From Macrostomum hystrix (Eukaryota; Platyhelminthes; Macrostomidae), in the NCBI GenBank assembly GCA_950097015.1, contig CATNEN010000034.1, forward strand, positions 4,062,001 to 4,126,000: a stretch of 64,000 bases of DNA, in the 5' to 3' direction. Positions 33,501-43,353 of this stretch are shown here, in pieces. How positions within the stretch are numbered: the first letter of the stretch is position 1; each line of letters starts with the position of its first letter. The notes beneath the pieces were generated by a model that worked only from the letters and a program-made list of their open reading frames with translations, made no database searches and had not been told where the DNA came from. Both the position numbers and the translations under genes were made by a program.

Positions 33501-36351
33501 ACTGTAGTCAGAATCGCAGCTAGAACTGTAGTCAGAATCGCAGCTAGAACTGTAGTCAGAATCGCAGCTAGAACTGTAGTCAGAATCGCAGCTAGAACTA
33601 GTCTGATTCTGTCAGAATCGCAGCAAGAACTTGCAGTCGTGGCCTCCATTTTCCCCTCGCAGATCCTGAAGAGTTCATCAACCTGCTGTTGGATCACGCC
33701 CTGAAGCATGAGCCCTATATTAAGCTGAGCAGCAACCTGGCCTGCCATGTGCTGCAGCTGTTTGTTGACGCCAGCCAGTACGACCTGAAGCTGCCTGACA
33801 CGGAGACTCTGCTGCACCTGACGCTGCTGCAGGCGAGCCTCAAGCTGACCCAGACGCCGCCCTGCCTGGTGCTGCAGACTCCGCGCTCAGGCAAAGATTA
33901 TAAATTATTCGACCGGGTGCTGCCGTCAATTGAGCTAGACATCAGCAACTTGCTGACCGAGCACCCGCGTCAGTGCGCTGTCTGTGGCAAACTAGCCGAG
34001 GTGGAGTGTCAGGACTGCTTTTTGAAATTCGACTCCGGCAGCAAGGACTATTCATTTTGCAAGTATGTTTCCACCTCACCTCAGCTTCATTTGAACTTTT
34101 TGCCTGTATTAGTCGCAATTAGCTTTGATTTAAATTATTCCTCCAGGAATTGCTTCAAAACTTCGAAGGAGCACAAGAGTAGTCCGAAAAAGCACAAATC
34201 AGTCGAGATTAAATACCCGAAACCTCTGCTGAAGAAATACGGCAAGGGTGCAATTATTAACTGCCCTGAAAAGCTGAAGCTGTTTGCTGTAGTGTGCATT
34301 CACACCAGCCACTACGTGTGCTTTCTGAGGCTCTGCCAGCCCAATGACCAGCCAGCGAAGTGGCTGTTTTTCGACAGCATGGCGGATCGGAGTGGTAAGC
34401 TAAACTGATTGGTGATAAATCAGCTATCGATTTGTTAAATATCACACCTGATGTAATAATTTTCAAACGTGATTTGTTTATTATCACACCTGATAAGACC
34501 AGTGCCACACCTAATATGATCAGTGCCACACCAGATAAGATCAGTGCCACACCTGATAAGAACAGTGCCACACCTAATATGATCAGTGCCACACCTGATA
34601 AGATCAGTGCCGCACCAGATAAGATCAGTGCCACACCTGATAAGACCAGTGCCACACCTGATAAGATCAGTGCCACACCTGATATGATCAGTGCCACACC
34701 TGATAAGATCAGTGTCACACCCGATATGATCTGTTCCACACCAGATAAGATCAGTGTCACACTAGATAAGATCAGTTCCACACCAGATAAGATCAGTGCC
34801 ACACCAGATAAGATCAGTGTCACACTAGATAAGATCAGTGTCACACCTGATAAGATCAGTGTCACACCAGATAAGATCAGTGCCACACCAGATAAGATCA
34901 GTGTCACACTAGATAAGATCAGTGTCACACCTGATAAGATCAGTGTCACACCAGATAAGATCAGTGCCACACCAGATAAGATCAGTGCCACACCAGATAA
35001 GATCAGTGCCACACCAGATAAGATCAGGGCCACACCAGATAAGATCAGTGCCACACCTGATAAGATCAGTGCCACACCTAATAAGATCAGTGTCACACCT
35101 GATATGATCAGTGCCACACTGGATAAGATCAGTGCCACACCAGATAAGATCAGTGTCACACCAGATATGATCAGTTCCACACCAGATAAGATCAGTGCCA
35201 CACCTGATATGATCAGTGCCACACCAGATAAGATCAGTGCCACACGTGATATGATCAGTGCCACACCTGATATGATCAGTGCCACACCAGATAAGATCAG
35301 TGCCACACCAGATAAGATCAGTGCCACACCTGATATGATCAGTGCCACACCAGATAAGATCAGTGCCACACGTGATATGATCAGTGCCACACCAGATAAG
35401 ATCAGTGCCACACCAGAAAAGATCAGTGCCACACCAGAAAAGATCAGTGCCACATTTGATAAGATCAGTTCCAGACCAGATAAGATCAGTGTCACACCAG
35501 ATAAGATCAGTGCCACACCTAATAAGATCAGTGCCACACCAGATAAGATCAGTGTCACACCTAATAAGATCAGTGTCACACCAGATATGATCAGTGCGAC
35601 ACCTGATATGATCAGTTCCACACCAGATAAGATCAGTGCCACACCAGATAAGATCAGTGCCACACCCGATAAAATCAGTGCCACACCTGATAAGATCAGT
35701 GCCACACCAAATAAGATCAGTGTCACACCTGATAAGATCAGTGCCACACCTAATAAGATCAGTGCCACACCTGATATGATCAGTGCCACACCTAATAAGA
35801 TCAGTGCCACACCTGATAAGATCAGTGCCACACTGGATAAGATCAGTGTCACACCTAATAAGATCAGTGCGATACCTGATAAGATCAGTGCCTCACCTGA
35901 TAAGATCAGTGCCACACCTGATAAGATCAGTGCCACACCTAATAAGATCAGTGCCACACCTGATATGATCAGTGCCACACCTAATAAGATCAGTGCCACA
36001 CCTGATAAGATCAGTGCCACACTGGATAAGATCAGTGCCACACCTGATAAGATCAGTGCCACACCTAATAAGATCAGTGCCACACCTGATAAGATCAGTG
36101 CCACACTGGATAAGATCAGTGTCACCAAGGGGTTAATTTCACTGAAATTCGTAGGGCTGGAGAGCGGTTACAACATACCTGAGGTGACGGACGCTGGCGA
36201 CATAGATGCCTGGCTGGATGCAGCCAAGCTAAAGGAACTGCCTGATAAGGCCGCACCGAATCAGCAACAACCACCACCGAATGTGAAGCGGCTACTGTCC
36301 GACTGCTACTTGTGCTTCTACAGAAGCGAAGATGCAGCAATGTACAGTTAA
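30554..36351 (+). CDS. CYLD: CYLD-type deubiquitinase (CAP-Gly plus USP domain)
   Basis: Eight coding exons: 30554-30962, 31059-31514, 31842-32404, 32584-32747, 32852-32943, 33663-34062, 34147-34394 and 36155-36351. All have GT-AG borders and matching phase, totalling 842 residues. Exons 1-3 hold CAP-Gly-like modules, the last ending in RVQLDPRF as in CYLD. The USP domain starts at GHHNSCYLD with catalytic Cys482, followed by the family-typical DPEEF and [13 protein letters not shown]. An inserted zinc module follows (CAVC...CQDC...FCKNC), then His750 in HTSHYV, Asp771 in [10 protein letters not shown], and a C-terminal CYLCFYRS. In other animals CYLD removes Lys63- and Met1-linked ubiquitin and restrains NF-kB and JNK signalling; all triad residues are present. 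Introns carry SINE pieces and two minisatellites. Exons 1-2 are duplicated at 23.7 kb. Confidence 0.95.
31572..31735 (+). mobile_element. SINE, family 1 (truncated) in CYLD intron 2
   Basis: The tRNA-like head has CATGGGTTCGATTTCCGACT, followed by CGACTGGAACAATTCG, the CACCCAGCTGTTAAATG segment and TCCATGGACTGAACAGCC, where it stops. The 3' third present at 42.65 kb is absent. Confidence 0.8.
32440..32560 (+). mobile_element. SINE, family 2 (3' end only) in CYLD intron 3
   Basis: Starts at CAGGAGTCAGCAAAATGGGC and ends in ATTATTATTATTAC, as in the 22.6-22.9 kb copy. It is 5' truncated, typical of target-primed reverse transcription. Confidence 0.75.
33098..33630. repeat. Minisatellite, 24-bp unit, about 22 copies, in CYLD intron 5
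   Basis: Core GTAGTCAGAATCGCAGCTAG followed by AACT. It ends about 30 bp before the exon 6 acceptor at 33662. The minus ORF 33092-33817 (VLAAILTT repeats) is an artefact. Confidence 0.95.
34490..36120. repeat. Minisatellite, 21-bp unit, about 77 copies, in last CYLD intron
   Basis: Core GATAAGATCAGTGCCACACC with GATATGATC, AATAAGATC and GTGTCACAC variants. The plus frame reads TPDKISA per unit and stays open through the acceptor into the last CYLD exon in its correct frame. Upstream intron sequence (34395-34431) has stops. It ends about 34 bp before the acceptor. Confidence 0.95.
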
Positions 36352-36537
36352 TTGCTCAGTTTAAACTTGCACGTGTACTCCCATTGTTGAGATAAATAGA
36401 ATTGATGAGTTAACGCTGTGACACTGATTTACTGCTCTTAAAAGTACAACTTATCTTCTTATTGTTAGCTACTCTAGCATTGTTCTTGCTGCGCTTCTAC
36501 AAGTTCTTATAATATTTATTATTTAAATAGATAAATA

Positions 36538-36543
36538 ATAAAT
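36538..36543 (+). promoter_or_regulatory. Candidate CYLD polyadenylation signal
   Basis: AATAAA about 187 nt past the stop, at the start of a TAGA/AATA-rich stretch (36527-36625) that also contains the palindrome ATAGATAGATTATCTATCTA. Confidence 0.35.
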
Positions 36544-36639
36544 AGATACATTATAGATAATAGATAGATTATCTATCTATAGATAAATTACATAGAATAA
36601 ATAGATAAATAGAGGGTAGATAAACCGTTTTGCTTGAAT

Positions 36640-37250
36640 CGCAGCAGGATACTTTTGCTGGAATCGCAGCAGGATACTTTAGCTGGAATCGCAGCAGGAT
36701 ACTTTTGCTGGAATCGCAGCAGGATACTTCAGCTGGAATCGCAGCAGGATACTTTTGCTGGAATCGCAGCAGGTTACTTTAGTTAGAATCGCAGCAGGAT
36801 ACTATTGCTGGAATCGCAGCAGGTTACTTTAGCTGGAATCGCAGTAGGATACTTTTGCTGGAATCGCAGCAGGATACTGTAGTTGGAATCGCAGCAGGTT
36901 ACTTCAGTTAGAATCGCAGCAGGATACTTTAGCTGGAATCGCAGCAGGATACTTTTGCTGGAATCGCAGCAGGATACTGTAGTTGGAATCGCAGCAGGTT
37001 ACTTCAGTTAGAATCGCAGCAGGATACTTTAGCTGGAATCGCAGCAGGATACTTTTGCTGGAATCGCAGCAGGATACTTTTGCTGGAATCGCAGCAGGAT
37101 ACTTTTGCTGGAATCGCAGCAGGATACTTTTGCTGGAATCGCAGCAGGTTACTTTAGAATCGCAGCAGGATACTATTGCTGGAATCGCAGCAGGATACTG
37201 TAACTGTAGCTGGAATCGCAGCAGGATTCTGTAGCTAGAATCGCAGCAGC
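36640..37250. repeat. Minisatellite, about 25-bp unit, about 25 copies, 3' of CYLD
   Basis: Core GGAATCGCAGCAGGATACTT followed by TTGCT, with GTTACTTTAG variants and some shortened units. It shares the word GAATCGCAGC with the arrays at 33.1 kb and, inverted, at 6.5 kb. Confidence 0.93.
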
Positions 37251-38206
37251 GCCTTTGTAAAGTTGTCTTACTTATATCACGACATAGTGTGCACTCTATT
37301 CTAGATTTTTATCCGCGTAGTAAAGTGTTATGTCCTTTTATATGATATCGCATTCGTATCGGTAAGTAAAAAGTTAATATTCAAAAGTTTTATTTTTGTA
37401 AACAAAGAACGTGATACTCATACTTTGGTCTCCATTTAGCCATATTTGTATCCGCAACACTTTCAAAAGGTCATTGTATCATCGATTGTTGATCATTGTT
37501 AAAGTACATTACAGTCATTTTTTTCTATTAAAAATGTGTTCTTTCTGAAGCCTAATAAAGTACTATGCCTCGGTTCATCCAGATATTTTGAAATGAAATG
37601 TTTTGTTTTCATTTCCAGCTAACTAGTGTTGTGGACCACCCTATTTCACATGGCTCTTTGTTGGGAGGGTGAAAAAAACAAAACATTTATTTGTGTTTTT
37701 TTCTAGCACTATAATATAGTATTATTTGCACAGTTCTCTTTTCAAACTACTCAAGTAGAAAGTTTCATGTCCCTATGTTTTATTTAAATTTAAATTTCTG
37801 GTGCCATCTGGTGTCTTAAAATGGGCTTAAAATTGTGTCTGACGTAAACAGTCTGTTCCATGTCAACTTGCATTGCAGATAATTATTTTAGTATCGTATC
37901 TTATTCTGCATAGAAAATTAATGGATGAATCAATTCAGTCCGTTTCCAGCTTTGCTGTCCAGTCGGATTATTGTTAATATGATTTATATGGCCCATATTC
38001 GGCAGCTAATTTGGCTAGCTTAAACACAGTTAAGAGTTAAAAGATTAACAACTGTATTATGGGTAGGCTGCCTGGGCTTGGCTGACAGCAGTAATAAGGG
38101 AAAGAATTCAATAAATAGCGCTTGGAAACAAAATGATTTTTGGTTGGAGAATTCATCAATAGTTACCTCAAATTCTCAATTGTGCAAATTCTCAAATTTG
38201 CAGTTC
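37251..38206. other. Non-coding spacer
   Basis: AT-rich 3' flank of CYLD. No coding exon, RNA gene or repeat is recognised. Confidence 0.55.
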
Positions 38207-38695
38207 TCAAAAACGCTCGTCTGGTTGGCACCAATCGATTAATTCGCACGTTACTTGTCTCCAGCACGTGCCGATGAATAGACGCACAGAAGCATACCAG
38301 ACTTCTGACAGCGTATGGTACAGATAGGCACAAAGATAGCGGATCGGCATTGTTTCGATGTTGTCCGGCAGTTTCTGGTCAACCAGATATTTTTTGAAGC
38401 GCTTCACGAGGAGAGCGGTTTGATCCGTAGTCGATTTGCGTTTAGCAGCCTCTTCGACGTCTTGCACAGCAGCAGCTTCCTCTTCTTTCGTCAGTTCCCG
38501 CAGAAGCTCGGCATAATTCAGAATGCTTGGATTGGACAATTCTGCGTCAATCAACTCCTGCTGTCTTACGGTCAGACCGGTCCACTGACTAACTTCTTCA
38601 CCAGGATCACGGTGTCCAAGTTGCTGCAGAAACATTATCTCATTCATTTCTAAACCGCTAATATATTTCTCTAGCAGTGATTCCCAGTGAATCAT
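38207..38695 (-). CDS. Unidentified ORF, 162 residues, charged and helical
   Basis: Starts at ATG 38695 (an upstream in-frame TTG is not used) and runs to a stop at 38207. The composition is coding-like and not repetitive: an acidic/helical N-terminal half, then KRFKKYLVDQKLPDNIE and RYLCAYLYHTLSEVW. That last part faintly resembles the N-terminal helical (SAM-like) region of Crypton-derived tyrosine recombinase proteins of the ZMYM/KIAA1958 type. I would not assign a function on it. A CAA|GTAACG donor lies near the end, so the true 3' end may be spliced. It may also be a fragment of a mobile element. Confidence 0.4.
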   Translation of the reverse strand: MIHWESLLEKYISGLEMNEIMFLQQLGHRDPGEEVSQWTGLTVRQQELIDAELSNPSILNYAELLRELTKEEEAAAVQDVEEAAKRKSTTDQTALLVKRFKKYLVDQKLPDNIETMPIRYLCAYLYHTLSEVWYASVRLFIGTCWRQVTCELIDWCQPDERF

Positions 38696-41224
38696 AGTCA
38701 ATCCAAATTCCTAAAGCTTTTAAAACCTTCCTTTTCTCACCCACCCACCAACAGAAGGGGGCTTCAAACTCTATACAGTTTTTAACCATAGACAGTCTTT
38801 GCGGACAACGAAACCGTCACGAAGCACATATCTAAAGGCTTTTCAACCATAGACAGTTTCCACGGACGTGAAACCGCGTTGTGCGTCCGCGCTTCAGCCT
38901 ACCCATAACACTATAACGCTACGCGCCTCGTCATTTCAGTTCATTTCAGTCCTCATCAGCCAGTCTATATTAATATATAATCGTTACAATATAGGCAACA
39001 AGAATAGCTGACATGGTTGCATGATGAAAGTTTAAAGCGAAAAATTTTAGCCTGTGTTCTGGATTTTAATGACGATTGGTTAAATATTTAAGGCGATGAA
39101 AAAAATTAAAATCTCATTAAAAATGTGGGTATTTGAAATTTTATCCGTGGTCTGTCTACTGTTTAATACTACTCATGCCAGTAGCTGCCATAGAGCTTGT
39201 ATTTCAGAATGCTTGGCACCGAGAGACCATTAATCGGTCGAGCTTTCCGTGCTGTCTGTCCTACACTAGCTGTCCGTGCAGAGTCAGACAGACAGAAAGA
39301 AAGTTTTCAGGCAAACGTTCCGCTTGACAGCGGAAGACTTGCAATAATTGCATTATAGGCGCCAGATTAATGCTCAACAGAGCAGCCTGTAGGCTTGACT
39401 GTATTAGGACTGGGATCGAATTATATTAGGCTGGGACTGGCATATGTCCACGGGCAGAGTTGAGCCAGCCAGCCAGCTCGTGGGTGGATTAGGGATTTTT
39501 ATCCTCTAACACGAATACTGCTGCCACAATATCGCCCAGGTCTCTTGTCTCTTGTTACATGTACACCCGCGACAGTGGCCGTGACGGGCTGCCTGTCATT
39601 TGACACCTCGAGTACGATAACGATGTCACGCTCGTCATCGGCGGTCATTTTTCTCCGCCGCCGAAATTTGAATTTTATCATGATCGACGATTAATTACAG
39701 CACTCGCTTTTCCAAAAGTATATGAAACTAGATTTGAATTCGTTTTTGTCATTGATCCACGTAAGAACCGAGTATATAAATGCGACAGTTAATTAGAGCA
39801 GATAAAACGGCCCGTGATAGACAGCCTCCTGCACGGCCTACCTGTCCAAGATATCGCGTGTCTCGTCTCTGTGGTGCTCACTTTATTCTCAGTTGGCTTC
39901 CATCCCGCCTCTTGTCAGGGGTCCGTCTAAAGGTTTAACTCGTGTTTCTTATCCCCTTCCCAAAATCCTGATCCTCTCCTTGACTGTTGTGCTCACGTGC
40001 TCACTCTCGGAGGCCTTTCAAAGCTAGCGGCGGCATCCCCGCCCCGTCATCGCCTTCCTGTCTCCGCACTCCTCAGCCCATCCTCTTTGCCACTGTTTAA
40101 GATCACCAATTTCTGCAACATCCCCGTCTCCAATCAGCCGCAGTGTTGAACCGCGCTGTTGAGAACATTTTGAGCAATTTTCCGCGCCGTCGGCTCTGGT
40201 TATAATAGCTATGGTCTCAGTGTAGTTGTCGGCAGCTGCTATAGCCACGCGGTAGGAGGGTGTGGTCCGCGCTGCAGTGTTTAGCTTTCAAGAATAGAAT
40301 AATATGACTGGCCGACTCTGTTCTCTTTGACAGACAGCTAGCTGGCTCCCTCGATGCAGCAAATGCGCCTCCTTTTAAGCTGAAGAAAACTCACTTATTT
40401 AAATGATAGAATTTTCAGTAATCCGTTAATAATGTTATAAAGTGCTTGGTACAGAAAAATCTACAGCTTTTACAGGAATTGCACGTCAAAAAGTTCTGTA
40501 ATGCCGAGAAAAATTGCCGAGTTTTTCCTTCTTCTTTTAGAGACGATTTCAGTAGGGGAAGATCCACTAAATTTTCCCCTTGGGGAAGATTGTCGTTAGA
40601 TGCAAACCTGTATAATGGGCCACCTGTGCTCACATTTTCTGCCTGGTGTTTAGTTAGATTTGCACAGTCGCTTTCATTTAGCCCCATTCAGATCTCACAG
40701 TTTTTGAGCAGAGGAATTTGAGCAATCGAGAGAAAGTCATGCACTTAGCAGCTGCGCCTGCGGGCTTATAATTATAATTCTTATTATGAATCGCATATTA
40801 AAAAAGGGAATTCTTTTTATGGGATTTCTGCGCGCTGATGTGAGGAATATCACGCGATGCAACTTATCTTCTCCTAGCTCATCTCGTCAGTTCAGCAGCC
40901 AAGTAACATTGGTTAGGCTGTGTGTGTGTGTGTGCGCGCCAATTAGGCCCCACTAATCGAAAGTTATCATGTTTTGAAGCTCTCATTAGCCCTGAGGCAG
41001 TGGGGCCTTAATGCAGCCTTCATGCACTAGCCACGCATGGGGAACGTTTATTGCAGACAAAAAGGGAATATTGATTATGGGAACGATTGGGTCTCCGACA
41101 CGAGGGCAGAGTTCGAGCCTGCACTGCCGAAACTGTATTGACAGATTAGTGAACTGGGGAATGAATGCCATGCTTGAGTTCCTTGTACATCTGAGAGTAT
41201 GCTTTTCTATTGTGTTAACGTACG

Positions 41225-41725
41225 TGCTCAAATTGCGGTCTCACTGTGCTCATAGTGTGCTCATATTGTACTCATTAGTGTGCTCGTAATGGGTTCATTA
41301 TGCGCTCGTATTGTACTAAATTTTGTGTTTATAGTGTACTCATTGTGTGCTCATAGTGTACTCATTGTGTGCTCATAGTGTACTCATTGTGTGCTCATAG
41401 TGTACTCATTGTGTGCTCATAGTGTACTCATTGTGTGCTCATAGTGTACTCATTGTGTGCTCATATTGTACTCATTGCGAGCTCTTTTAGTGTAATAATA
41501 GTGTACTCATTGCGTGCTCAAAGTGTACTCATGTGTGCTCATAGTGTACTCATTGCGCGCTCAGTGTACTCATGTGTGCTCATAGTGTACTCATTGCGCG
41601 CTCATAGTGTACTCATTGTGTGCTCATAGTGTACTCATTGTGTGCTCATAGTGTACTCATTGTGTGCTCATAGTGTACTCATTATGTGCTCATAGTGTAC
41701 TAATTGCGCGCTCATTTAGTGTAAG
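41225..41725. repeat. Minisatellite, 22-bp unit, about 20 copies
   Basis: Core GTGTGCTCATAGTGTACTCA followed by TT, with GCGCGCTCA variants and several shortened units; degenerate at both ends. Confidence 0.93.
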
Positions 41726-42649
41726 TTTGATTCCTATTGCATTGTCAAGAAAATATCACTTTCCTATAGTCATCCGCATGGTTTTCTGTTTGCCCATTTA
41801 CCATCGCTGGCTTCCCTACCTGCAAGCTTCCGGAAGCAGGAAGTTGCTGGCCTCTCTATATAACTGAGCAGCAACTCCAGCGAAAGAGAGCCAGCTCTGC
41901 TTTAGTCAACCTGATGCCGTTTGAATTCATAAAAAATACTCTTTATGCTAGTTCCAGCAGTGCCGCATGACAAACCCAGCGGCTGGGTTGGAGGAGTGGG
42001 ACTGGGATAAATATATCGGAAATTGTCTAGCGTATCTCGCGGAAAGCAAACGGAATCAATGGTCTAATTAGATCCGTGACGTTGGATTAAAGCAGTAGGG
42101 AAGCAGAGCAAGGTGCTCCGGTTTGAGGCTTGATGACTGACTTTTAATTACTGTCAATACAGTCTCTCTTTCTCTCCATCTTTGTCGCTAACCCTTCTTT
42201 GCTAAGCCTGGCCATAATACGGTGTTTGCCCACCCTCCCCCGCCTCTTCGTTAGATTTTGGGGCCATGTTTGCTGTAGCTACAGGAATCATTGGACGCTA
42301 ATGTAGATAGCGGCGCAAACAGCTCGTTGGCGATTTCAAGCATTCTTTCAAAGAGTAAGTCGTTATTCCTTTTCATTCAAACAACATCAAATCGGAATTT
42401 TGTTATAAAATTATTTTACAGCTTTTCACATGATAATTTCTAAGAAACGAAACACCGTGTATTGATTTAAATAAAAAACTAAACGAAAAAAACTGTACAA
42501 CTTTTTTTGTCTCGGAGGCTAAATCCGAGTACATAAAATAGAGTGCAAGGAATATACACAAAAGTTTCATTTAGCAATGCTTTGTATAAATAGAGTTTAT
42601 ACATGACTGTCATTTTTGTGATAAATGAAACAATAACATAATTAATAAT

Positions 42650-42950
42650 TCATTTAATAATTATTGATTACACCTGCCCCAATCTGGCCAAATGTGTACC
42701 CGACAGCGGGGCCGCAACAATTGCCCGGCGCATCTGAGGGCTGCGTACGGCTGTTCAGTCCATGGACTGGGGGGAAGCCACACCCACCCTCAACCACCCC
42801 AGCTAATGCTGGCACCCATTTAACACCTGGGTGAACTGAGTTAAGTGTCTTGCTAAAGGACACTGATTGTTCCAGTGGAGTCGGGAATCGAACCCACGAC
42901 CTTCTAGTCGTAAGTCCGACACTCTAACCACTAGGCTACAACCTCCTACA
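42650..42950 (-). mobile_element. tRNA-derived SINE, family 1 (near full length)
   Basis: On the minus strand it begins GGTTGTAGCCTAGTGGTTAG (A-box-like) and GTGGGTTCGATTCCCGACTC (B-box), consistent with an internal Pol III promoter. The body then has TAGCAAGACACTTAACTCAG, TTAGCTGGGGTGGTTGAGGG and CTGAACAGCCGTACGCAGCC, ending in an AT-rich tail. It lies just downstream of the protocadherin stop. Confidence 0.88.
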
Positions 42951-43088
42951 ACCTCAAGGCTACAAGAACATAATAAAAATGAAAATATGCGCTTTCATAT
43001 TCGAGCTGGCGCACTGGCCTGAAAGCCACATAGCTGTACGATAGTCCAGCATTTTAACACTTTCCCATTGTCAACGTCAGGTCAGGCG

Positions 43089-43305
43089 TCAAACAAACGA
43101 ACTGGCCTGCTGGAACATGTGCGCCGGGAATCTGCTAACAGTTGCCGACCTGACAGCTGGCGCGGTCGAAGTCGGCGCTACCGTCGGGTCGTCGGCGACA
43201 TTGCCGGATGCCAGCAGGCGATCGCCGCTGTCTGAGCTCTCCTTGGCGTTGCAGTGCTGCATGGCTTCATAGTACTGCTGCTGCTGCTGCTGCTGTTGCT
43301 GTTGC

Positions 43306-43353
<48 letters not shown>

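Larger units (their letters stand above)
38696..43088. other. Intergenic region
   Basis: 4.4 kb without a supported gene. It holds a 22-bp array (41225-41725), a (GT)n tract near 40919-40935, the SINE at 42650-42950 and two partial copies of AACCATAGACAGT (38785, 38848). ORFs at 39499-39681, 40024-40248 and 40415-40721 show no domain. Confidence 0.5.

Noticed and set aside
34257-36128. 623-codon minus ORF (ILSGVAL repeats) resembling a hydrophobic repeat protein
   Set aside because: Antisense of the 21-bp array in the CYLD intron.
42880-42950. tRNA gene on the minus strand
   Set aside because: A- and B-box words and a tRNA-like head are present, but it continues into a conserved non-tRNA body shared by other copies, so it is a SINE.
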